Positions 36,792-46,161 of a stretch of DNA of 64,000 bases are shown here, piece after piece. Origin of the DNA: Polaromonas sp. YR568 (GTDB lineage: Bacteria > Pseudomonadota > Gammaproteobacteria > Burkholderiales > Burkholderiaceae_C); NCBI RefSeq assembly GCF_900116715.1, contig NZ_FPBM01000005.1:124001-188000 (forward strand), given 5' to 3'. The position numbers and the translations under genes are program-made. Position 1 is the first letter of the stretch, and each line of letters starts with the position of its first letter. Below the pieces are notes generated by a model that saw only the letters and a program-made list of their open reading frames with translations, was not told the origin of the DNA and searched no databases.

Positions 36792-36933
36792 TTAAATGTG
36801 TTCCCAACTTGCACCGGAAGGCAACCCCTTGGGACCACCAGCCAATCAGTCTTGGGCCTGTCGTCCACACCGCAAACCACTTGCAATGCTTCCGTTAGGC
36901 AGAATTCCTCGCCTTTTTAGAGCGAAGCCCACG

Positions 36934-36962
36934 ATTATGACTGAGTCGAAATGCGCTGTCAA
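36934..36962 (-). promoter_or_regulatory. Sigma-70 promoter for the spc ribosomal operon
   Basis: On the - strand a perfect TTGACA (36962-36957) is followed after exactly 17 bases by CATAAT (36939-36934). The start point would be near 36927, leaving a leader of about 136 bases before rplN. Apart from this promoter and a possible terminator near 37170, I see nothing coding in 36792-37229. Confidence 0.82.
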
Positions 36963-37160
36963 CCGGCTGTTGTGAAAATAATGCTGCGGCGCTGGCTTTC
37001 GCTGCGGCATTGCGCCACAGCCGGGTATTCCGCATCAAGCCGGCAATAAAGCCGGGAGCGGCGCCAGGGCTGCTCCTGGAGAAAGCCCAAAACGGGCCCA
37101 AACAAAAATCAGGGGCGGAATTGGCGGCTTATCCAATGTATGTCTTGATCTACAGCTATC

Positions 37161-37186
37161 AAAAACAGAGTGAATGAGCGCTCACT
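37161..37186 (-). terminator. Weak terminator-like hairpin after glpD
   Basis: On the - strand AGTGA/TCACT with GAGCGCTC nested in it is followed by CTGTTTTT, 44 bases past the glpD stop. The stem is short. The neighbouring GCTATCAAAA is shared with the dispersed repeat at 49.8 kb. Confidence 0.4.
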
Positions 37187-37229
37187 TTTGTTGATTTTGA
37201 CGAAACCAAACCCCGCCATGCCGGCTATT

Positions 37230-38816
37230 TCAGGCAGGCAAGCTCAGATATTGTCCGCAGAGCAACACAAACGCTTCCAGCTGCGGATCCACACCGGTTT
37301 CTTCCTGCAGCAGGCCGGCAACGGCGGGCGCCAGGGTTCTGGCCAGCGCGGCGTCCAGAAAAAGCAGGCGCGACCTGCGCGCCAGCACGTCTTCGACCGT
37401 GCGCGCATATTCATGGCGAGCGGCAAAGCGCACCATGGCTTCTGTCAGCCCCCCGCCCAGTTCCTGGCTGGCGCCCGGCAGGTTTTCAATGACCGGGGCG
37501 TCGCTTCCATATAAGTGAGGCCCGGGAGCTTCGCTGATCTTGTGGCCCGAATTGTGAGCGCCAACTAACTTTAACTGCGTGGTGGCACCGCCCGGCCGGG
37601 CCGGTAGCAAGGCTGCGGCAAAACATTTATCCAGCACGTCTTCCGCCATGGCCCGGTAGGTGGTCCATTTCCCGCCCGTCACTGTCACCAAGCCGCTTTT
37701 GCTGACCAGCACCGTGTGTTCGCGCGACAGCGCCTGGGTGCTGCCGGCGTCTTCGTCGGGCGGCTTGACCAGCGGGCGCAGGCCCACCCAGATGCTTTTG
37801 ATATCGGCCGGGCCTGGGGCACGGCTCAGGTAGCGCGCCGACTCGCGCAGAATGAAATCGACCTCTTCTTTAAAAGGCAGCGGCTCACGCGCCAGGTCGT
37901 GCCGGGGGGTGTCGGTGGTGCCCAGAATGGTCTTGCCCAGCCAGGGCACGGCAAACAGCACACGGCCGTCAGCAGTTTTGGGGATCAGCATGGCGTGATC
38001 CGTGGGCAAAAAGGAGCGGTCGACCACGATGTGCACACCCTGGCTGGGCGCCACCATCGGTTTGGGGTCGCGGCCAATGGCCTGCCCGTCCTGCAGGCGG
38101 AGCTGGTCCACCCAGACACCGGCCGCATTCACCACGCAACTCGCCCTGATCTCGAAGCTGCGCCCCGTCTCCTGGTCCTTGGCATGCAGGCCGACCAGTT
38201 TGCCGCCCTCGTGGATCAAGCCAGTGGCGGCGCAGTAGTTCACCAGCAGCGCGCCCTGGCGCGCCGCCGTGCGGGCCAGCGCCAGCGCCAGCCGCGCGTC
38301 GTCAAACTGGCCGTCCCAGTATTTGACGCCGCCCTTGAGGTCTTGCGCCTGCACGGTCGGCAGGCAGGCCCGGGTTTCGCGCCGGGTGAGGAATTCCGTG
38401 GCGCCCAGGCCGGCCTTCCCGGCCAGGGCGTCATATATCTTGAGGCCGATGCCGTAAAACGGCGCTTCCCAGAATTTGTAAGAAGGCATCACAAATGCCA
38501 GCGGCTGCGCCAGGTGCGGCGCATTGGCCAGCAGCGTGGTGCGCTCATGCAAGGCCTCGCGCACCAGTGAGATATTGCCCTGCGCCAGGTAACGCACACC
38601 GCCGTGCACCAGCTTGGTCGCGCGGGACGAGGTGCCTTTGGCGAAGTCGTGCGACTCCAGCAGCACGACCGAGAAGCCGCGGGCGGCGGCGTCCAGTGCC
38701 ACGCCCAGGCCGGTCGCGCCGCCGCCGATGACGGCCACGTCATAGTGGCGCGGCTCGGCAAGGCGGGCCATCAAGTCCTGGCGCCGTGTGGCCGCAGGCG
38801 CAGATTCAGTCGTCAT
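37230..38816 (-). CDS. glpD: Aerobic glycerol-3-phosphate dehydrogenase
   Basis: The 528-residue FAD enzyme oxidises glycerol-3-phosphate to dihydroxyacetone phosphate and feeds quinone at the inner membrane. The FAD fold is YDVAVIGGGATGLGVALDAAARGFSVVLLE (residues 24-53, family pattern), followed by DFAKGTSSRATKLVHGGVRYL, diagnostic of GlpD. It also has WLGKTILGTTDTP and VTGGKWTTYRAMAEDV. GGGAAG lies before the ATG. It follows the glycerol ABC transporter genes but is separated from glpV by an intrinsic terminator, so it likely has its own promoter as well as any read-through. Confidence 0.97.
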   Translation of the reverse strand: MTTESAPAATRRQDLMARLAEPRHYDVAVIGGGATGLGVALDAAARGFSVVLLESHDFAKGTSSRATKLVHGGVRYLAQGNISLVREALHERTTLLANAPHLAQPLAFVMPSYKFWEAPFYGIGLKIYDALAGKAGLGATEFLTRRETRACLPTVQAQDLKGGVKYWDGQFDDARLALALARTAARQGALLVNYCAATGLIHEGGKLVGLHAKDQETGRSFEIRASCVVNAAGVWVDQLRLQDGQAIGRDPKPMVAPSQGVHIVVDRSFLPTDHAMLIPKTADGRVLFAVPWLGKTILGTTDTPRHDLAREPLPFKEEVDFILRESARYLSRAPGPADIKSIWVGLRPLVKPPDEDAGSTQALSREHTVLVSKSGLVTVTGGKWTTYRAMAEDVLDKCFAAALLPARPGGATTQLKLVGAHNSGHKISEAPGPHLYGSDAPVIENLPGASQELGGGLTEAMVRFAARHEYARTVEDVLARRSRLLFLDAALARTLAPAVAGLLQEETGVDPQLEAFVLLCGQYLSLPA

Positions 38817-38875
38817 GGGCTTTGCTTCCCGTTGTCATAAAAACCCATCTTCAAAGTGCGCCGAGCTTACCCCAG

Positions 38876-38895
38876 CACCATGGCAATTCATGGTG
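38876..38895. promoter_or_regulatory. Inverted repeat upstream of glpD, possible operator
   Basis: The perfect arms CACCATG and CATGGTG are separated by 6 bases, centred about 70 bases before the glpD start and after the glpV terminator. The position suits a regulator site such as GlpR, but it does not resemble the E. coli GlpR consensus. Confidence 0.35.
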
Positions 38896-38927
38896 AATCA
38901 GGCGGCAACGCTATCCGGCGAATGAGC

Positions 38928-38964
38928 AAAAAGCAGGCCGTGCGGCTTAGGGGCGCCGCACGGC
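38928..38964 (-). terminator. Rho-independent terminator after glpV
   Basis: On the - strand the perfect 10-bp stem GCCGTGCGGC/GCCGCACGGC with an 8-base loop is followed by CTG and TTTTT. It begins 16 bases after the glpV stop and separates the transporter operon from glpD. Confidence 0.9.
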
Positions 38965-38980
38965 CACGCGGGCGCCAGGT

Positions 38981-40711
<1,731 letters not shown>

Positions 40712-40756
40712 GACTTGTCTCCTCATTGATTCACTCCCCGTGGTTGAAGGCTTGTT

Positions 40757-40836
40757 CGGCTCCGGGGAACAATGAGCCGGGGTCCTTTTTGCTTTTCACT
40801 TTCTTCCTTCTTTCTCTTCCTTCTTGCTTCTCTTTG
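40757..40836 (-). other. Purine-rich leader and hairpin before glpV
   Basis: In the mRNA sense this gap starts with about 50 nearly pure A/G bases (40836-40784, repeats such as GGAAG and GAAAG). A CGGCTC/GAGCCG hairpin with an 11-base loop follows (40779-40757). No terminator T-run is present. It may protect or separately regulate the receptor mRNA. Confidence 0.4.
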
Positions 40837-40842
40837 CGTCCA

Positions 40843-41151
40843 TCAACCCTTGCGCATGATGAATGCGAGCAAGATGATCGACAGCACAAAACTGATCCAG
40901 ACCGAAGGGTCCGCCTCCAGCCCCAGCCAGCCGGCCAGCCTGCCGCTGATGCCGACAAAAATCAGGTTCACATAAGCCGCGCTCAGCAGGCCGATAAAGA
41001 GCCGGTCACCGCGCGTGGTCTCCAGCGGCAAAAAGCCGCGCCGCAGCGTCGTCGGCGACTTCAGCTCCCACACGGTCATGCCCACCAGCATCAGCACGAT
41101 GCAGCTGAAAAAAATCGCCACCGGCGTAGTCCAGGCCATCCACTCAAACAT
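40843..41151 (-). CDS. glpU: Small membrane protein of the glycerol transporter operon (DUF2160, GlpU)
   Basis: The 102-residue protein has three hydrophobic segments, with the conserved WELKSPTTLRRGFLPLETTRGDRLFIGLL loop between the first two. This is the DUF2160 pattern. It occupies the glpU position between glpQ and glpV. Its biochemical role is not known; association with the transporter is inferred from the constant gene order. The ATG at 41151 is 11 bases from the glpQ stop. Confidence 0.88.
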   Translation of the reverse strand: MFEWMAWTTPVAIFFSCIVLMLVGMTVWELKSPTTLRRGFLPLETTRGDRLFIGLLSAAYVNLIFVGISGRLAGWLGLEADPSVWISFVLSIILLAFIMRKG

Positions 41152-41162
41152 AGTCACTCCTT

Positions 41163-41975
41163 CTAGACTCGGCCCATCGCGAAACCCTTCGCGATGTAGT
41201 TGCGCACAAACCAGATCACGATCGCGCCCGGCACGATGGTCAGCACACCGGCCGCAGCCAGCGTCGCCCAGTCCATGCCAGACGCCGACACAGTGCGCGT
41301 CATGGTCGCCACGATGGGCTTGGCATTCACGCTGGTCAGCGTGCGCGCCAGCAGCAGCTCCACCCAGCTGAACATGAAGCAAAAGAATGCCGCCACACCC
41401 ACACCGGCCTTGATCAGCGGCAGGAAGATGCGCACGAAGAAGCGCGGGAAGGAATAACCGTCGATGTACGCGGTCTCATCAATCTCGCGCGGGATGCCGC
41501 TCATAAAGCCTTCCAGAATCCACACCGCCAGCGGCACGTTGAATAACAAATGGGCCAGCGCGACGGCGATGTGCGTATCCATCAGCCCCACGGTGGTGTA
41601 GAGCTGGAAGAAAGGCAGCAGAAACACCGCCGGCGGCGTCATGCGGTTGGTCAGCAGCCAGAAGAACACATGCTTGTCGCCCAGAAAGCTGTAGCGCGAA
41701 AACGCGTAGGCGGCAGGCAGCGCCACAGTGATCGAGATCACCGTGTTGATGGCGACATAGATCAGGCTGTTGATGTAGCCCGAATACCAGGACGGGTCGG
41801 TGAAGATGGTCTTGTAGTTGTCCCAGGTGAATTGCTGGGGAAAGAACGAGAAGCTCGACAGAATTTCGGCATTCGTCTTGAAGCTCATATTGACCATCCA
41901 GTAGATGGGCAAAAGCGCGAACAGGATGTAGGCGATCAGGAACAGCGTGCGCGCCTGGAACTTTGAGGTGTTCAT
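41163..41975 (-). CDS. glpQ: Glycerol ABC transporter permease GlpQ
   Basis: This 270-residue MalG-type permease has about six spans. It shows LFALLPIYWMVNMSFKTNAEIL at the start and the EAA-type loop EIDETAYIDGYSFPRFFVRIFLPLIKAG (about residues 162-190) that docks on the ATPase. The start at 41975 overlaps the glpP stop by four bases, so the two permeases are translationally coupled. Despite the name, it is unrelated to the E. coli phosphodiesterase GlpQ. Confidence 0.9.
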   Translation of the reverse strand: MNTSKFQARTLFLIAYILFALLPIYWMVNMSFKTNAEILSSFSFFPQQFTWDNYKTIFTDPSWYSGYINSLIYVAINTVISITVALPAAYAFSRYSFLGDKHVFFWLLTNRMTPPAVFLLPFFQLYTTVGLMDTHIAVALAHLLFNVPLAVWILEGFMSGIPREIDETAYIDGYSFPRFFVRIFLPLIKAGVGVAAFFCFMFSWVELLLARTLTSVNAKPIVATMTRTVSASGMDWATLAAAGVLTIVPGAIVIWFVRNYIAKGFAMGRV

Positions 41976-42862
41976 TCCACGCCCTCCTTCTCTTGCGTGC
42001 CCACGCGCTGCATCCAGTTGTAGAGGATGAAGCACAGCAGCAGGATGATCAAAAAGTAAATCAGCGAGAAGGCCGCTGCCGGGCCCAGGTCAAACTGGCC
42101 GACGGCTTTTTGCGTGAGGTATTGCGACAGGAAGGTCGTCGCATTGCCAGGCCCGCCACCGGTCAGCACAAAAGGCTCGGTGTAGATCATGAAGCTGTCC
42201 ATAAAGCGCAGCAGCACAGCGATCATCAACACGCCGCGCATCTTGGGCAGCTGGATGTAACGGAAGACCGCGAACTTGCTCGCGCCGTCGATGCGCGCGG
42301 CCTGGTAATACGCGTCGGGTATCGAGCGCAGCCCCGCATAGCAGAGTAAAGCCACCAGCGGCGTCCAGTGCCAGACATCCATCATCAGCACCGTCACCCA
42401 GGCGTGCGTGGCATTGCCGGTGTAGCTGTAGTCAAAACCCATCTTCTGCAGCATTGCGCCCAGCAGGCCAATGTCAGCGCGGCCATAGATCTGCCAGATC
42501 GTGCCCACCACATTCCAGGGAATCAGCAGCGAGAGCGCCACCAGGACCAGCACCAGCGAGGCCTTCCAGCCTTGCGCGGGCATGGACAATGCCAGCGCGA
42601 TGCCCAGCGGGATCTCGACCGCCAGCACGGCCAGCGAGAAGGTGAGCTGCCGCCACAGCGCTGCATGCAGTTCCTCATCACGCATCACCGAAGCAAACCA
42701 TTCAGTGCCGACAAACACGCGCCGCTCGGGCGAAATGATGTCCTGCACGGAATAGTTGACCACCGTCATCAACGGCAGGATGGCTGAGAAAGCCACGCAG
42801 ATGATGACCGGCAGCACCAGCAGCCAGGCTTTTTGATTGACCGGTTTGGTTGTCGTGCTCAT
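41972..42862 (-). CDS. glpP: Glycerol ABC transporter permease GlpP
   Basis: The 296-residue MalF-type permease has six spans. It shows LPVIICVAFSAILPLMTVVNYSVQD and the coupling loop YYQAARIDGASKFAVFRYIQLPKMRGVL. It partners GlpQ in the membrane. It overlaps both neighbours by four bases (ATGA type), indicating tight co-translation. Confidence 0.9.
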   Translation of the reverse strand: MSTTTKPVNQKAWLLVLPVIICVAFSAILPLMTVVNYSVQDIISPERRVFVGTEWFASVMRDEELHAALWRQLTFSLAVLAVEIPLGIALALSMPAQGWKASLVLVLVALSLLIPWNVVGTIWQIYGRADIGLLGAMLQKMGFDYSYTGNATHAWVTVLMMDVWHWTPLVALLCYAGLRSIPDAYYQAARIDGASKFAVFRYIQLPKMRGVLMIAVLLRFMDSFMIYTEPFVLTGGGPGNATTFLSQYLTQKAVGQFDLGPAAAFSLIYFLIILLLCFILYNWMQRVGTQEKEGVE

Positions 42863-43938
42863 GCGTCCACCAGTTCGTCATTGAGATACAGGCAGGTGTG
42901 CGGCCCCATCACTTGCAACCAGACCTCCTCGCCTACTTGCGGCGCGCGGGAAGCCGGGTTCAACCGGGCCTTGAGCATGTGCTCACCGATCCGCGCCGTC
43001 AGCATCCAGTGCGTGCCGATGTCTTGCACCATCGTGACGATGAAAGGCAGCGCTGCCGGGTCGCCGGGTGCTGTCTTCACCACGTATTCAGGACGTACGC
43101 CCAGCTTGAGCTCACCGTCGGGCATGGCGCGTTCGGGCGGCAGCGCCAGCGGCCGGCCCGCGACGCGCAGTGCGCCACCTGTGACAGTGGCCGGCAAAAA
43201 ATTCATGCCAGGCGAGCCGATGAAGTGGCCCACAAAGGTATGGCGGGGCCGCTCGAACAGTGCATCGGCCGAGCCGGTCTGCACCGCGCGGCCGCGCGTC
43301 ATCACTACCACCTCTTCGGCAAAGGTCAACGCCTCCACCTGGTCGTGCGTGACGTAAATCAGCGTGAGCTTGAGTTCGTGGTGGATCTGCTTGAGCTTGC
43401 GCCGCAGCTGCCACTTGAGATGCGGGTCGATCACCGTGAGCGGCTCGTCAAAGAGCACGGCCGACACGTCGGGCCGCACCAGGCCGCGACCCAGCGAGAT
43501 TTTTTGCTTGGCATCTGCCGCGAGGCCCGCCGCGCGGTGGTTGAGCTGGCCGCTCATGTCCAGCATCTCGGCGATTTCGCCCACACGCTTTTTGATCTGG
43601 TCTTCCGGCACCTTGCGGTTGCGCAGCGGGAAGGCCAGGTTCTCGGCCACCGTCATGGTGTCGTAAATCACCGGGAACTGGAACACCTGCGCGATGTTGC
43701 GCTGCTGCGGCGTCGCATGCGTCACGTCCACGCCATCGAACTTGACGGTGCCTTGCGACGGCACCAGCAGGCCCGACATGATGTTGAGCATGGTGGTCTT
43801 GCCGCAGCCCGAAGGGCCCAGCAGCGCATAGGCGCCGCCATCGCGAAAGCTCATAGTCAGCGGCAGCAGCGCGTAGTCGCTGTCTTCACGCGGGTTAGGC
43901 CGGTAGGCATGGGCCAGGTCCAGGTCAATGCATGCCAT
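42859..43938 (-). CDS. glpT: Glycerol ABC transporter ATP-binding protein GlpT (degenerate signature)
   Basis: This 359-residue MalK/Ugp-type ATPase has Walker A GPSGCGKT (residues 41-48), Walker B AVLFDEP (160-166) and a C-terminal regulatory OB-like region (from about 240). The signature that should read LSGGQ is LAADAKQKISLGRGL (139-153), so the composite ATP site that uses this signature may be impaired. GlpS, the neighbouring ATPase, has a normal signature, so the pair looks asymmetric. The name follows the rhizobial glpSTPQUV system and is unrelated to the E. coli glycerol-3-phosphate antiporter. Confidence 0.88.
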   Translation of the reverse strand: MACIDLDLAHAYRPNPREDSDYALLPLTMSFRDGGAYALLGPSGCGKTTMLNIMSGLLVPSQGTVKFDGVDVTHATPQQRNIAQVFQFPVIYDTMTVAENLAFPLRNRKVPEDQIKKRVGEIAEMLDMSGQLNHRAAGLAADAKQKISLGRGLVRPDVSAVLFDEPLTVIDPHLKWQLRRKLKQIHHELKLTLIYVTHDQVEALTFAEEVVVMTRGRAVQTGSADALFERPRHTFVGHFIGSPGMNFLPATVTGGALRVAGRPLALPPERAMPDGELKLGVRPEYVVKTAPGDPAALPFIVTMVQDIGTHWMLTARIGEHMLKARLNPASRAPQVGEEVWLQVMGPHTCLYLNDELVDA

Positions 43939-43971
43939 AAAACCTCCGCAGCATCGATATCAGGAGGTAAT

Positions 43972-45057
43972 TCATGCAAGGCCTCCTTTGCGCCCGGGCG
44001 CCATCAGCAAGGCACCGTTCGCATCAAACACATAAACCTGAGCCGGATCAAGATACAGGGTGACGGGCGCGCCAAGGTCGAAGTAGTGCACGCCGGTGAG
44101 CTGGGCCACCAGCTCGCCCACGGCCGTCGCCACATGAACAAAGGTGTCGGAGCCGGAAATCTCGGCCAGCTCGACCTTGCCGGGCAAGGCCACATCGCCG
44201 TCGCGTGCGGTGACGCGCAAGGCGCTGCCGCGAACGCCTGCAGTGAAAGACGTCAGACGCTGGGCCGGTGCATCCGGCAGTTTCAACGCCAGCGCGGGGC
44301 CGCCCGTGAGTTGCAGGCCTTGCGCCGCAGGCAGCGCGGCCATCAGGTTCATGGGCGGGTCGCTAAAGGCACGCGCCACGCGCAGCGACTGCGGCGCATG
44401 AAAGACCTCGGCCGTCGGGCCGTATTGCAGCAGCTCGCCGCCATCCATCACCGCGGTGTAGCCGCCCAGCAGCAGGGCCTCGCCCGGCTCGGTGGTGGCG
44501 TAGATCACGGTGGAGTCGCCGGCGGCAAAGAGCTGGGTCAGTTCTTCGCGCAACTCTTCGCGCAGTTTGTAGTCAAGATTGACCAGCGGCTCGTCCAGCA
44601 GCATCAGCGGCGCGCCCTTGGCCAGCGCACGCGCCAGCGCCACGCGCTGCTGCTGCCCGCCCGAGAGCTCAGCGGGGTAGCGGTCCAGAAACATGTCGAT
44701 GTGCAGGCGCTCAGCCAGACTGCGCACCTTCTGGTCTATGTCTTTTTCGCCGCGCAGCTTGAGCGGCGAGGCGATGTTGTCAGCCACCCGCAGCGAGGGG
44801 TAGTTGATGAACTGCTGATAAACCATGGCCACATTGCGTTCACGCACCGGCATGCCGGTCACGTCGGCATCGTTGACCAGGACTTTGCCCTGCGTGGGCA
44901 CATCCAGCCCCGCCATGATGCGCATCAGGCTGGTCTTGCCGGCCTGCGTGGCGCCCAGCAAGACCGTCACTTCGCCACTGCGCGGCGCCAGGCTTATGTC
45001 GTACAGCCACTGCTCGGCGCCGACTTTTTTGCTAATGTGGTCCAGGGCCAGCTGCAT
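43972..45057 (-). CDS. glpS: Glycerol ABC transporter ATP-binding protein GlpS
   Basis: The 361-residue ATPase has Walker A GATQAGKT (residues 35-42), an intact signature YPAELSGGQQQRVALARAL and Walker B LMLLDEP (about 151-157). A C-terminal regulatory domain follows. The P-loop begins GATQ rather than GPSG, an unusual but functional-looking variant. The ATG at 45057 is preferred to the GTG one codon upstream because GGAG is better spaced. It is the first gene of the operon; promoters must lie in the T-rich 45.2 kb region shared with glpR. Confidence 0.88.
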   Translation of the reverse strand: MQLALDHISKKVGAEQWLYDISLAPRSGEVTVLLGATQAGKTSLMRIMAGLDVPTQGKVLVNDADVTGMPVRERNVAMVYQQFINYPSLRVADNIASPLKLRGEKDIDQKVRSLAERLHIDMFLDRYPAELSGGQQQRVALARALAKGAPLMLLDEPLVNLDYKLREELREELTQLFAAGDSTVIYATTEPGEALLLGGYTAVMDGGELLQYGPTAEVFHAPQSLRVARAFSDPPMNLMAALPAAQGLQLTGGPALALKLPDAPAQRLTSFTAGVRGSALRVTARDGDVALPGKVELAEISGSDTFVHVATAVGELVAQLTGVHYFDLGAPVTLYLDPAQVYVFDANGALLMAPGRKGGLA

Positions 45058-45224
45058 CACGCCGCTCCCCTGCCCGGTGCGGGCTCAAGGCGGCCGGCCC
45101 AGGCTCGGGCCAAGGCTGTAACCACCAGGAAATTGACGATGCTGGACAAGAAAACACTCCCCTCGAAAGATGTGGCCTGAACTTGATGAAGTTCGGTTTT
45201 TTTCTATTTTTCTTCCTTTGTGAT

Positions 45225-45267
45225 TGTTTTATCTAATTGTTTTCCCTTATCTGTTTCCTTTTGTTTC
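45225..45267. promoter_or_regulatory. Divergent glpS/glpR control region with repeated TGTTTY half-sites
   Basis: The 297-base gap 45058-45354 has a strikingly T-rich core (45190-45310). Within it TGTTTT/TGTTTC occurs at 45225, 45238, 45252 and 45262 on the same strand. DeoR-family regulators often bind repeated short half-sites, so this is a candidate GlpR operator cluster and divergent promoter region. No coding potential is seen in the gap. Confidence 0.4.
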
Positions 45268-45354
45268 GATATAAAGTTTCCTCCAAGGCATATTTGGGCT
45301 TTCTTTAAGTCCTTCTCAGTCCTTTAATTTCCGATTCCCCAGACTTGGACCCGC

Positions 45355-46122
45355 GTGAACTCCAATCCCAGGCAAATCAAACTCCTTGACGTGGTGCGAA
45401 CCCACGGCTCGGCCTCCGTCGAGCAACTGGCCGACAAGCTCGAGGTCACCCTGCAGACCGTGAGGCGGGATGTGCAGCGCCTGTCTGAAGCCGGGCTGCT
45501 GACGCGCTTTCACGGCGGCGTGCGGGTGCCCAGCTCCACCATCGAGAACATCGCGCACCGCCAGCGCGAAAGCCTGAACGCCGAAGGCAAGGCGCGCATC
45601 GCCAGCGCGGTGGCCAGGCGCATCCCCAACGACTGCTCGCTGATCCTCAATATCGGCACCACCACCGAGGCCATTGCCAAGGCCTTGCTGAACCACAAGG
45701 GCCTGCGCGTCATCACCAACAACCTGAATGTGGCGGCCATCCTGTGCGGCAATACCGACTGCGAGGTCATCGTGGCCGGCGGCGTGGTGCGCGCGCGTGA
45801 CCGCGGCATCGTGGGCGAGGCGGCGGTTGATTTCATCCGCCAGTTCCGCGTCGACATCGCCGTCATCGGCATCTCGGGCATAGAGCCTGACGGCTCGCTG
45901 CGCGACTTCGACTACCGCGAGGTCAAGGTCGCCCAGACCATCATCGAACACGCGCGCGAAGTCTGGCTGGCTGCCGACAGCAGCAAGTTCAACCGCCCGG
46001 CCATGGTCGAGCTGGCCACGCTCTCGCAGATCAACCGGCTGTTCACCGACACCGCGCCGCCTGAGCCCTTTCCGGCCCTGCTGGAGGAAGCGGGCGTCAG
46101 CTGTGAAGTGGCGCACATTTAA
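45355..46122 (+). CDS. glpR: DeoR-family glycerol regulator GlpR
   Basis: The 255-residue protein has an N-terminal helix-turn-helix typical of DeoR repressors (SVEQLADKLEVTLQTVRRDVQRLSEAGLLTRFHGGV, about residues 19-55). Its C-terminal sugar-phosphate sensor domain shows SLILNIGTTTEAIAKALL, VITNNLNVA and GISGIEPDGSLRDFD. The start is a GTG at 45355 with only a weak upstream signal. By position, divergent from glpS and directly before glpK, it is the probable glycerol-3-phosphate-responsive repressor of both units. Confidence 0.92.
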   Translation: MNSNPRQIKLLDVVRTHGSASVEQLADKLEVTLQTVRRDVQRLSEAGLLTRFHGGVRVPSSTIENIAHRQRESLNAEGKARIASAVARRIPNDCSLILNIGTTTEAIAKALLNHKGLRVITNNLNVAAILCGNTDCEVIVAGGVVRARDRGIVGEAAVDFIRQFRVDIAVIGISGIEPDGSLRDFDYREVKVAQTIIEHAREVWLAADSSKFNRPAMVELATLSQINRLFTDTAPPEPFPALLEEAGVSCEVAHI

Positions 46123-46161
46123 GCTTTGGGGCCGCCCGGCGGCTTTCATACACTCACGCGC

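Noticed and set aside
36895..37101. 68-codon - strand frame upstream of rplN
   Set aside because: It covers the clear rplN promoter and shows no conserved character.
42850..45180. 776-codon + strand frame over the two glycerol ATPase genes
   Set aside because: Antisense shadow of glpS and glpT; composition is His/Arg/Ala-rich and no motif is seen.
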